Assembly: GCA_047495785.1 (NCBI GenBank)
Contig: JBLDXI010000042.1
Location: forward strand, 4,898,001-4,962,000
From: Lepidodermella squamata
Lineage: Eukaryota > Gastrotricha
Direction: 5' to 3'
Length of the DNA stretch: 64,000 bases
Part shown: in pieces, positions 23,130 to 33,904 of the stretch
Layout: each line of letters opens with the position of its first letter
Numbering within the stretch: position 1 is the first letter of the stretch
Notes under the pieces: generated by a model
Told to the model about the DNA's origin: nothing
The model's input: the letters and a program-made list of their open reading frames with translations, nothing else
The model's database searches: none
Made by a program: the position numbers and the translations under genes

Positions 23130-26100
23130 CTCTATTGCACTTCGTACAGCATTGACTCTGCAACACGCCACGGCCATCTTATAGTTGTCATACCATCATA
23201 TAGTTGTTTTGGCATGTTATTTAGTGCCAGGTTTCGAAATTCAAAATGCCGAGCATCTTGGTAACATTCCCTATGATTTAGCGTCGGTTTTAATATTAGC
23301 GATTATTCTTTTTTTGCTGAAGTGTCAATGAGAGATGAGATTATTTTGCCGTCAGAAAAAACTGTCGACCTCATATTCTCAAGCGGACATGTCTTTGTTT
23401 CGATTTAGAGCGATTAATTGACCTGATTAGATGCGGATGCTGGCAAACAAATGACAACAACGGAGGACACAGAGTTAAGCGCCTAATCATCAGCGCAAAT
23501 CATCATGAAGCAGCATTATGTACGTGGAGTCCAGCTATAGAAGGGATCCAAGGTCCAAGTATCAACAATCCGCATTTTAGCCGCGCCCTCAAACTCATAG
23601 CAATCGCGTCATGCTATGACTAAATGTCATGCTTGATTAACAACGGTGAATCTAATTTTTGATTGTGACACGATTGTTTGCCCGCGGTTAATTAACTGCG
23701 GGATAACTATCTGGTAGAGACATTAAGCGATGAGATCGAATGCTGTTGCGAATAATGAAATCAGATGAAAAAAAACAGGTCTTCTCGGATGAATAGATCA
23801 GTCCTTAAAATGAGTTTTTCAAATGTCCATGTCAAATCAACCAATCGGCCCATCATTCTTCAAAAAAATGTAACAATATTGGAATTTTGAATTTTTTTTT
23901 TGGTAAAAATACGTCCGTTTTACAGTTTTAATACCGTATCGGTATGGGAGTTAATTTTTGGTGGGTTTCTCTAAAAACCAAAAGTTAAAAACCACCAAAA
24001 TACATTAATGTACTCTTGTTAGCTAGAGCTCCAATCGCCTGTATTCAATTTTTCATCGAATCTGCTGAACTTGTCATCTTTTCTGGCTCAGTGTCGTGCT
24101 TTTACTTTTCCAACAACTTCGACTCAAAGTCAAGCTGGTTTCTTAGCTAACGTTGCGAGCGCGTTTCCTCAAATTTGTAGAAATTACCAGGCCGAATGAA
24201 AATAATCGATTAATTGATTCTCCCATGGGTGTGCGACGTAGTATTTTTTCTTGACAAACCATTGCCGCCGCCGCATCAGTTCAAAAGCTATAAACACAGC
24301 GATATAACAATAATAAAAAAATGAAAAGTTTATGAAAATAATAATAAAACGTATTTCAGTATAAGCCCGGAAATGGCTGCAATTTTTTTATTAACGATTT
24401 TTTCTCTATTTGCTTAATTTAATAGTGAGGTAAAATAAATTGTATGGTTAAATCGAAATTCTTTGGCATTGAAACTTCCAGATTCGAATTTTAGATCAGA
24501 GACTTCATTTTGGCGCGTTGCTTCAACTTCGTCTCAATTAGGGTGGCGTTGTGATTGATTTTAGTCATATTAGTTACATTCTCGTCCTAGAATGTCGTTG
24601 CTATTAAATTCACAGCAAAATAATTTTTCCTTAATTATAAGGACGCGAAAAATAGGCAAAGTTATTTTGCTGACGGCATTGCAAAACTACCGAAATTCTC
24701 TCATAAATTCCGATAATTCCCCTCATTTTCAGAAATCACCTCAGTTCTAGGGAAAAGGTTCCGCGATAAACTTCCCAATGGTAAGCTTAGAAAATGAGAG
24801 TGGAAGTTATATTTAATAATTTTACTCATTCGCGTACTTAATATATTCAAGTCTTAATTCGTAATTCCTTTCCTTATCTCAGACAAAAGATTATCTCATC
24901 CGAAAATTCATCGATACGATTCGCAGCGTGTGCGGTTCTAAGTTGTATCAATTTCCCCCCTCAAATAGCAAACCACATGGTGTTTTCTTTACATATACTT
25001 TGTAATCTTCTGTCGTGGTGAAGCGATCGCGTTTTCCCCTCTTGTGGGCCAGTTGTGTATGTATAGTTCAGGCTATTTCGCAAGAACAACGCATGATTTA
25101 TTATTACGATTTATACTGGAAAGAAAAATACAAAACCGCTTTATACATTAAACATGCGTCGTCTAATAGCCGAAATCGGTGTTTTACGGGCGCCTGGAAA
25201 ATAACAATAATAGATCGCGATTTTTTCCGCTCACGCGCGCGAAAACTAATCGCACCTATTACGCGTTATATATACCAATATTTCCCTACCCGAAGTTAAT
25301 ATTTCTTCGATTTTTTTTCTTACCATCGATTGCTGCGTATCACAGCTTTCCGGGACATTAGCAGCGCTTAAAGCGGCGGTTATCCCTCTATTATAATCAG
25401 CATCAGATGGGATATAGGAACCTTGCTACAAGATATCAGAATGTTTTGCGTTATTATATCAAAATATTCTAGATTTTTCGTAGAAAATCGCAAATTTAAT
25501 TGTAAATATATTTGTATTTTTTTCCTAATTTATTTTGACCGATTAAAAGTCCTAACCACTTGGCTATATAAGCGTGGATTCTCGAAAAGATAAAATAAAA
25601 CCGCGGATCGATTTTGCTGCGCCCATTTCGCCCTCGCTCCTTGAGTCTGAAATGTTTGCCAGGTATATTTAACAGATGTCTCGCTTCATCGATACCATCT
25701 GCCAGATATGACGAAAAAAATGTCACACTTGTAACAATATTTGAAGGCTAAATATTGAATGATTATACCACTTTTTTGACACTGGGCAAACAAAACAATT
25801 TTTCGTTGAGATGTATGTAGAAAATCAATCATTTTCTTCACAGCCACGATATAGATTTTGTTATTAATCTAAATTACTTATAATATACGTGTTTTTTGCA
25901 AATATATCGAGTGAGAGCGAGCGAAAGTGCGAGCGCGTGCGCGTTCTTTCAAGCGTGACGGCGCCCGACAACATAATTACAGGCGATTTAGTGCGACAAA
26001 AATTGACACCGGCGAACAATAGATCGACAAGGCTTAGCATCCAGGTCCAACCTCGGCACTGATAATCGATTTATAGCCATATCTATCTAGCCATGGCGAA

Positions 26101-27090
26101 ACTTTAAATATTGTTCAGCATTTTTTATTATTATATATAAATCATAACAAAAAAGAATTGCTCGTGCCGAGCAGTCTCATAATAAATGCAACCGGGCGAA
26201 AATCTATTCAACCAGCAAGTATATTACGGCGGGGCGAGTAGACAAGCAAAATTTCAAGCGAACACGCGCGGTCATCGCCGATTTGTGTGTGTGCGTGTGC
26301 TCTTCAGCTGCTATCATCATTCAGCCACTATCTATAGTTCTCTTTTTTCACCGCATTAATATATTAACAATGCTGTGTATTGTTATCCAGCGCGCTTTTT
26401 TCGCCAAAACAAATTACACTTTATATCGAATTTTTTTGTTTCGTTTCGCTTCGAGAGAAAAAACACAGCCTCTGGGTTTAAAGTATGTGTCACAGTGCTC
26501 GCTGCTTCTTGTAGGATATTTTTCATACCGTCACGCTCGACTGACCCTGTTGAAAATAGAAACATTCGGTTATGATAGCTGAAGTTCCAGTTTCTTTTTA
26601 ATTGAGCCGTACCAGAATTCTCTGACTAATATATTTATATCGATTTTTTAACAAAATTCAAATAATTTTTCAAGCGAACGATTAGATCCGAAAAATTGGC
26701 CCAGGTTTCGCGTTGATTTAATGAAAATGTTGGCTGTCGCGGGTTGATAACCACGCAACTTTTAGGACAGGTTGTCACTTTTCAGAAAATGCACAGATAA
26801 TTTTCAAGTTCTTTTTCTTTTGACCTACATAGGTCTTGAATTTTTGTATCACTTATATGGAGAAGCCCCTGTTTTCGGACAAAAAAAATAGCGCCCACAC
26901 TCAGTCGTTATTTCGCCGGGCTGGATTAAGTTTGGTCACTCTAAATTTAAAGAATTCCCTGTCTGCGAGTCGCACTGACGTAAAGCTAATTGCGCGCGGA
27001 CATTTTCTGGTAAGCAAAAATGACTTTTCGAGCGAGACTCACGAAATGAAGTCTGCTCACAAAATTAGCAATTATCAATGAATCAATGAA
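23130..27090. other. 4 kb intergenic region, no gene seen
   Basis: AT-rich DNA with homopolymer tracts. A local palindrome at 23945-24000 (TTTTTGGTGG ... CCACCAAAA) could form a hairpin. A short TG-rich tract lies at 26283-26302. ORFs here are under 100 codons with no recognisable features. This may include upstream control sequence of the GPCR gene. Confidence 0.4.
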
Positions 27091-27418
27091 ATAGGGGGCA
27101 CACAGTAGTTCAGTGGATAGCTGTCTGCTGTGTATTGAGCGTCAAGATCGATGGGCACGAGTTCGATCCCAACCCGGGTCGACCGTGGTTTATCAATGGC
27201 GCTCTACCCCGACGGTGGCCGACCACTCCATCGTGTTACAAAAGTGAAAAGTGGTAGATTAGGAGTGTCAGCGAGACTGCACTAATCGCTACCGAGCTGT
27301 CCCCGAGAGACCCCAACAAGCGACCCTAAGAGCGCTCATTCGGGACCCATGGCTTCGGCCCATCCATTCAACGAATGGGACGTCTCAATAATAAAAAGGA
27401 ATTTTCGAATTTTTTTTT
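27091..27418 (+). mobile_element. tRNA-derived SINE
   Basis: The head carries a pol III A-box-like TAGTTCAGTGGATAGC and, about 45 bp later, a B-box-like GAGTTCGATCCC. These are spaced as in a tRNA, but the segment does not fold as one. A 230-bp unrelated body ends in ATAATAAAAAGG and a T run. TCAATGAA flanks both ends (27083-27090 and 27419-27426), a plausible target-site duplication. It is inserted upstream of the GPCR gene. Confidence 0.7.
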
Positions 27419-27843
27419 TCAATGAATTATATAAAAAAAATATATCTGCAGATCTTTTCTTGGCACAAGCAACTTTAATTTCAGGTTGATTTTTATTCCA
27501 ACTTTACAAATATTTTCTGGTGAATTAGAAAAATTAGTATCGAAAATAGCAAATTAATCGGGTTTACAAATCAGTGATTTTTCCGATATCAGTAATTTAG
27601 GGTGGCATAAATGACGGTTGTTTTTACCTCAAGGCACACATATTAGTAGCTAAGTGCGGTCGCAAATTGGATGGAAAAAACTTGAATTTTGGAGACGATG
27701 GAAATTTTGACCCAAAAATATCGAAAAAATTGTCTGATTTTTCAACTTAAAATTTGAGACAGTGTTGTTACTCTTAATTTTAATTAAATTGCGAGAAAAA
27801 CAGCCCGAAAATTGCGAAGCTCTACCACGAGACGCATCTGGCG

Positions 27844-30800
27844 ATGCTGAACGCATCGATGAGCACGATGGCGGCGTCGGTGTCGAGCGGGCTCAACGCG
27901 TCGCTAGGCCAGCTGATGGCGCAGCCGCCGCCGCTAGCCGCGAAGCCGCACCACGTGGCCGGGTTCGGGACAACGGGCGGCCTGGCGACGACGCTGGTGA
28001 TACTGAACGGCTACAGTTACGCGCTGATCACCATCGTGTGCCTCGTGCTCAACGCCATAACGATACCTGTCATGCTGCACCGCGACATTATCATTCCTAG
28101 CTACATTGTGCTCACTGCTATTACGGTAAAAGCCATCAGCTTAGGTTCAAGCTAATGAGAACAGTAAGGATTGAGGATCACACTTGCCAAAGGGGAAAAA
28201 ATCCGGGAAAATCAGGTCTAAACCGAAAATTACCAAACCAGTTACCATCGGGTTTTCCCGGGGTCTCTTTGATAAATTCCCGGATGAAGAAGTAAATCTT
28301 TCCGTTAGTCGTAATTCCAGAGAAATTTATAAATTTCCGGCGATATAGTACAACGCAATGTGCGAAGTACGGGAAAGGGGGGTAAAAAGGGAGGGGGTGG
28401 TTTGTACCCCTAACCTCGAGAGGTCCAAGCGAGAAAACCGCAAAAACCACGGGGGAACCTTTTTGGGCTGGAAATTCCCAAGCGTAGCCCCCCCTCGCAC
28501 CTCGAGGATCCTACTTCACCCACTGGTACAAAGGATGAGCAGCTTATCGGAGGATTCTTATTTCAGTTAAATTTAGGGTTTCCAAAATCAGCACTTAGTT
28601 TAAATCATTGGGAAAAATGTTAAACCTCAAATCAAATATTTTTATACCTTATAATCTTGATTTACCATTTGTAAACATGACTTCATTGGAAATTTCTCAA
28701 GGAAATGCTAAGCTTTAGATTTCAGCTTCTTGCTTGTTAATGGAAATTATTTTGTCTTTGAACAGCTTTCTGACATGTTCATGGCCTTGTCATCGCTGCC
28801 GTTCAACATTTACTTTTACCTGTTCGACGCCTACAAGTCTTTCGTGCCCTTCGACATGTGCTTCGCCCAGCGCACCTTCGGCGAAGTCGTCCCATCAGCC
28901 CTTCACACTATGTCAATATGGTAATAGTCAACAAAAAACTCTTTATTAATCTCCCTTTGATATCGATGCTCCAAAAATAGGTGTACAGTTTACCTAGCAG
29001 TGCATCGGTACCGGGAGGTGACTACAACAAATACGACGAAGCGAAAAATGTCCCTTTCAGGCGGTTCAGCGAGCCGTGGCGATTTTATAACTGTTGTCTT
29101 ACACGTGGCCCTAGTTGCCTTCTTCTCGTTTTTTATACAATGTTTCCGGTTCTTCGACACTGAAATCATACCCGTCAGAGTAAGTCCGAATTCCGCGTTT
29201 CCAACAACCTTTCAGCATTCAGCTTTCATAATTTGAGAAGAATGTGATTTTCTCCTAATTTTTCAAATATAATTTATCACTTTTTCCTATTCGTCAATCA
29301 GCCACATCCTAACTTTCCAGATATCATGGTAAGATTCGGCATCATCATAATAGAGTAATAACGCTTTGGAAACCCTGCTTAAAATAGCATCAGACCAGCT
29401 CAAAATATAGTCGCTTTTAAAAATTGAGATTATAATCAGTTCTATATTGTTCAAGTTGCACGGCGGAAGTCGCATTTTCATTTAGTTTACTTCATTTTTG
29501 TCGAATATGTTGTACTTTTTTATGAAACGTTTTCGAACAGATTGTTGCGCCTAAAGATTTGACCTTCAATCTGCTAAACACAACATCCGCCCCTCCTGTT
29601 GTATCGTGCTCGATGCGGTTGAAAAGCTTCATAACCGCCACAATCGGCAAAAACGCGTATTTCCTTACTTTTCTATGGTGCCGGACGATATGCGTTCAAA
29701 TCCTACCCTGTACCATACTCATATTCGTCAACGCTCTTTTGATACGCATTTTGAACGAGCGCATTGAAGTGCGCAAGAACATGATGTCGAAGCCGAGTCA
29801 AAAATCGCTGGACCAAAGCGCGTCGGCTGTACCGCTGGTTGATTCGAAGAGTCTGGCGTACAACAACTTGCCGGAGCAGAAGGCACTGGCGGTGACGCCG
29901 GTCAAGGCTCAACAGGTTGCGACGCCGGTTCGCGACCCGAATCGAGCGAACATTGCGCTGAAGAATTGGCGCCTCATCACGCGCATGTTGTGGCTCATTG
30001 TGCTGATAACGCTGATTGTCGAACTGCCCTTCGCCATCTGGTTCATTTATGTAAGTTGCATTATTTAGATTCAGTTGCTTCAGCCGTGAACTTCAGAAAA
30101 CGCAAAAACGTGGGACTCTTAAGTCTTTAGTATCTGAAGTGACTCTTAAGTTTAGCCAAAATAGTTCTCGCAGTTAGAGCGGCAGTATTCGAAGGACTAA
30201 TTCACGCGGCTTCGATTTCGAAATGGCTTGCAACCAAATGGTTCCATCAGAGGACTTAAGTTCTGCAATCAATCTTGATAAGCTAGCTTTTCCACTGGAA
30301 GCAGAGTTGACCTCTTCCGCAGTATTCCGCTGCTTGAAATCACGCGTTGTTTTAGATTCAGACAATACAGCGTGATTCATTAGTTAGGGGTTAGATTTAA
30401 CAATATTTGAGCTTTCATAGGTTTAAGGAGCCCTGCCCATATTCAATTTACCAGAAATGCGTCGCATCTCTTGTCAGCAATAAAACTGTGGAAAATCAGC
30501 AAAGTACCAAAGAGAACCCCAATGAGACCAAGGCAAAAGGGCAAAAAGTTGGTAATTTTCGCACTGGAGTTGGACGTCAGAATAGTCGGAATAGCTGAAT
30601 TTTGGCTTTTCAGCATATTCAGCACGTTTTGCTATGCCTATGCGATGTCTATGTCTAAGATACTTGAAATTTTCTCGACCCGTGGATCATAGCAGGCAAG
30701 GATGAGCTAAATTATGACTTATGACAAGAATTGTGGGGGCTGTGACAAAACTTCTTCGTGGGCATAACGAGAACAGCCCAAGTTGATTAGGAATAATTCG

Positions 30801-31657
30801 ATCTGACCTTATTGAAGACAGCGAACCTGTCTCCGAGTTGTTTGGACTACATAGAGACTCGACACCCTCAAGAAGTTGTTCCTGCGCAATCTTGCTAGCC
30901 CTGGTCGAAAGTGAGATCCATTCCAAGGATTAAGATAAAAAATGCGGCCTATTAAGAACTTGTTACTGATGGTACTGATGATGGTTTATCAAATTCTGAG
31001 GTGCTCTTAACAACTAAAGCTTCATAGAGCGTTTATCGCTTCTCTGACAGTCATTTTTTCTAACGTTGTGCTTTCTAGCTATGCGTCGACATAACAGCGT
31101 TCCACTTCCGCCTGCCGAGCTACGTCGTAAACATTGTATCTTCATCACTGAACGTCCTGCTCTTGCTCACAACGCCGCTCAAATTCATCATCTACTTTAC
31201 GATGATCCGGCCGTTCCGCGACAAGTTGAACGCAATGCAACACTCGATGACGGCTTGTTTCTGGAAGAACTCAGAACGCATAAGGCGGATAAGTAGCGCG
31301 GCTCGCGGCGGGCTGAGTGCGCCGGCTACGACGGCGGTCGAGCAGCAGCGCTTGGCCCCGCCATCGCCTAGTACTGTGCGGTCAACCGTGGCCGTTAACG
31401 AGGATCAGCTGCTAATCAGCCATGGCGGGGCGATGATTCGATTAAGCGAAGTCAAAACGCCGTCGCCAGACGCGACTGCCCCGCAGTTGGTCGTTACGAC
31501 GACGGACAGCTCGGCGAGTTTGAAGGCTAGCAAATCAAACGACGGTGAAGACTGCTGTGAGATCGATGAATCATCGATGAAAGCTCAGCTGGCTGAAATA
31601 AGCAATTTGACTACGACCGATGACGATGAGGATGACGAAGTTGTGCGCATGGTGTGA
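27844..31657 (+). CDS. Rhodopsin-type neuropeptide GPCR (DMSR / sex-peptide-receptor-like)
   Basis: Five exons: 27844-28125, 28766-28920, 28981-29179, 29541-30050, 31079-31657, giving 574 aa with all phases consistent. The start may lie further upstream because the frame is open to an acceptor at about 27797. There are seven membrane segments: TM1 YALITIVCLVLNAITIPVML; TM3 ends HTMSIWCTVYLAVHRYREV, with HRY in place of DRY; TM6 is near MLWLIVLITLIVELPFAIWF; TM7 is SLNVLLLLTTPLKFIIYF, with TPLKFIIYF replacing NPxxY. This pattern is typical of the myosuppressin (DMSR) and sex-peptide/myoinhibitory-peptide receptor families of protostomes. The C-tail is long, Ser/Thr-rich and ends in an acidic run (TTDDDEDDEVVRMV). 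The last intron is 1.03 kb. Confidence 0.87.
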
Positions 31658-32102
31658 CGAGTTTTTGATACCTTTGCTTATATATAGATAGTTCAGCCGA
31701 TCGAAACTAGCAAATCGATTTGCTGTTATGCTACTTGACATGATTTATACAAATTTGATGAATCAACAGTTTGATAAAAGTTTTCTTTGCGTTTTTGAAA
31801 ATAAGAAAAATAAAATTGCGTATCGAATCAACAAGTTTTTCGCTATCCATCAACCGTTAAGACTTTGGAAAGTCCCTAACACCAGTTCAAGCTCGAATCA
31901 AGTATCAAAAATCAGTATTCAGCTTTTCCGCCTGTGAATCGCCTGTCGATCGTTTTCGACCGATTCGATTTGTGATTTGATGAGAACAAATTAAAATTTA
32001 ACCAAACATTTTGCAAGGATTTCAGCATATGGGTTCATTTTTATTAAGTTCCTGAAATATAATTTTTCCATACGAAGTGGCCTGCCTGTCTAGTATCAAT
32101 TC
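31658..32102. other. Convergent intergenic region
   Basis: 445 bp between the GPCR stop and the secreted-peptide gene stop. No feature recognised. Confidence 0.4.
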
Positions 32103-32652
32103 TTAACTTTGACGATCAGAGTACGAAGTAGGTCCTCGTGCCGGGGGGTACTTTCGAGGAGTATTTTTGACTCCGATGTTATCGGACCGAAGGATCGCCC
32201 ATGTGACATTTTTCGGGGTTTTATGCCTTGATCTCTCGAGCTGGGGAGGACGGTATCCACCGTATCCACCTGCACTTCGCACACTGTTGACAATATCATA
32301 ATTCATCAGAAGCCTGTTTCTGCCGATGATGGCACCAGGAACTGGGCTGGGATCTTGCGAAACTACGCTCGGCCGGTCGGTGGAAGTATTAGTGTTTGCA
32401 CTGACAGTCGCATTGTTGGGATTGTTAGAGTTTTCCACAACAGTTGAAAACTTCGCCCGATCGCGACCCCATGGATACATCGCAACTGGCGCTATACGCT
32501 GCCTTTTCCTGAAATGGGTGAAAATTGATATATTCAAGGGGTCATAATTACGAAACAAGAATAACTTACTCGGGTGAGACATTTTGCAGCGACGGTTCGA
32601 AAAATATTATAGAGGCGAAGAATGCCATTAATAAAAACATCGAATATTGCAT
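32103..32652 (-). CDS. Secreted, dibasic-processed protein B (putative peptide precursor)
   Basis: Two exons: 32652-32570 and 32508-32103, 162 aa. Exon 1 is a signal peptide (MFLLMAFFASIIFF). Exon 2 opens with a KR site followed by QRIAPVAMYPWGRDR. If cut at KR and GR/DR, this would release an N-terminal-Gln peptide ending in a Gly-donated W-amide. The rest is Asn/Ser/Pro-rich, with a second conserved block YDIVNSVRSAGGYGG and NVTWAILRSDN. It is paralogous in layout and motifs to the gene at 32709-33239. I do not recognise a known neuropeptide family; precursor status is inferred. Confidence 0.6.
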
Positions 32653-32708
32653 TTTCAAAAAATCTAAATAATTCATAAAATAATATGGTTATTTGCATCG
32701 CCTATTTA

Positions 32709-33239
32709 TTACATTTTGCTTGGTTGTTTAATTCTAAGCATTTCAAACGCTCGAAGCAGAGCTGAGTTCTGTTTGTTATCTTTATTCAGCCCTGTCGACG
32801 CAACATTTTCAACCGAGGTGTTCGGTCGAAGTAAGTTCACCTTCACAGGCGCTGAGATTTTCCGAGGCTTTCCACCATTCGATATCGAATTCAGAATTTG
32901 GCTTGCATCGCCGGTTTTGGTTTGACTTGACAGATCGACAATTTGGTCGTTTGACCAGCGATGCGGAACTGCTCGGTATTTTCTTTTCCTTTAAATTTTA
33001 ATTACAATTCTAATTTCAACAATTTCGATAACATTTACTTACTGTAAGACGTAGCTTTCGGCCGAATGACCAACGCGATTTTCGCCCGGTTCCAAGATAC
33101 CAAAATTTGCATATTGATACTCATTTGGCAGAAAAATACTGCTAGCCTCCGAAAAACTGGCGCTTTGCACAACTAAAGCTAAAATTATAACAAACGCCAG
33201 CGTGATTTTGTTTTTTAAAATCCCGAAATGATTATCCAA
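32709..33239 (-). CDS. Secreted, dibasic-processed protein A (paralogue of B)
   Basis: Two exons: about 33239-33043 and 32988-32709, about 158 aa. A hydrophobic segment (ITLAFVIILALVVQSA) looks like a signal peptide, but no in-frame ATG precedes it and a TGA lies shortly upstream. Either the start is on an upstream exon (an ATAATTTTAG acceptor exists inside this segment) or the start codon has been lost. Exon 2 opens QKR then KYRAVPHRWSNDQIVDL. A later block SQILNSISNGGKPRK and KVNLLRPN parallels protein B. Both genes share the intron just before the KR site. Confidence 0.55.
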
Positions 33240-33904
33240 GTGTTGTGTTCAGCCGTCAGCTAGAAACAGGGCGTTTTCCAACAAACCTTAAGTGCAGAAA
33301 AATTAATAAATAGTGGACACTATTTTCGGCAGATGTGGGAGGCCATATTATCCTGGTTCTGGGGGCTGGTCGATTTTTTCCAGGATTTTCAATGAATAAG
33401 TGAGAATCTTACGCCTAAATATGGCAAATTATCGCCCAGTTAAAATCGCCTCGAAGTAAATAAATCCGCCCACAATGCGTAATCCGCGCCCTCGTAATGC
33501 TAAATCTACCACTCAATAACGCTACCAACTCAACTGTGTAGCATATATATGTAGCATATCATAGCTGATTCAGACTTTGAGACTGTTGGTTCCAAATCAG
33601 ATGGTATCACGGCCTAAGTTAAAGCGGTTCGGGCGATACTCCTTCGAAAGCGGAAAACTCAGTGGAAATATGATTCATCGCCAGGCCAAAAACCTCAATA
33701 GCTGGGACTGGCAGTTGTCTCTTTGGTTTGTACTTCGTACTCGACTTGAGATGAGTATCTCAGGGTAGAGCATACAAAGGTGTATAATAAGGGGATTCTC
33801 AATTGATGAAAATTGCCACATCAGATTTATTACATGCATCATTCAACGCTCAAATCATATACAATACCTAATTCAATAATGATTGCGAAGAATTTTCCAA
33901 TGGT
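33240..33904. other. Intergenic, no gene seen
   Basis: 665 bp between the peptide-precursor gene and the receptor stop. It contains ATATATATG-type sequence near 33541. Nothing else recognised. Confidence 0.4.

Noticed and set aside
27091-27170. Functional tRNA gene
   Set aside because: A- and B-box-like motifs are present but the acceptor and anticodon stems do not pair; target-site duplication and body indicate a SINE.
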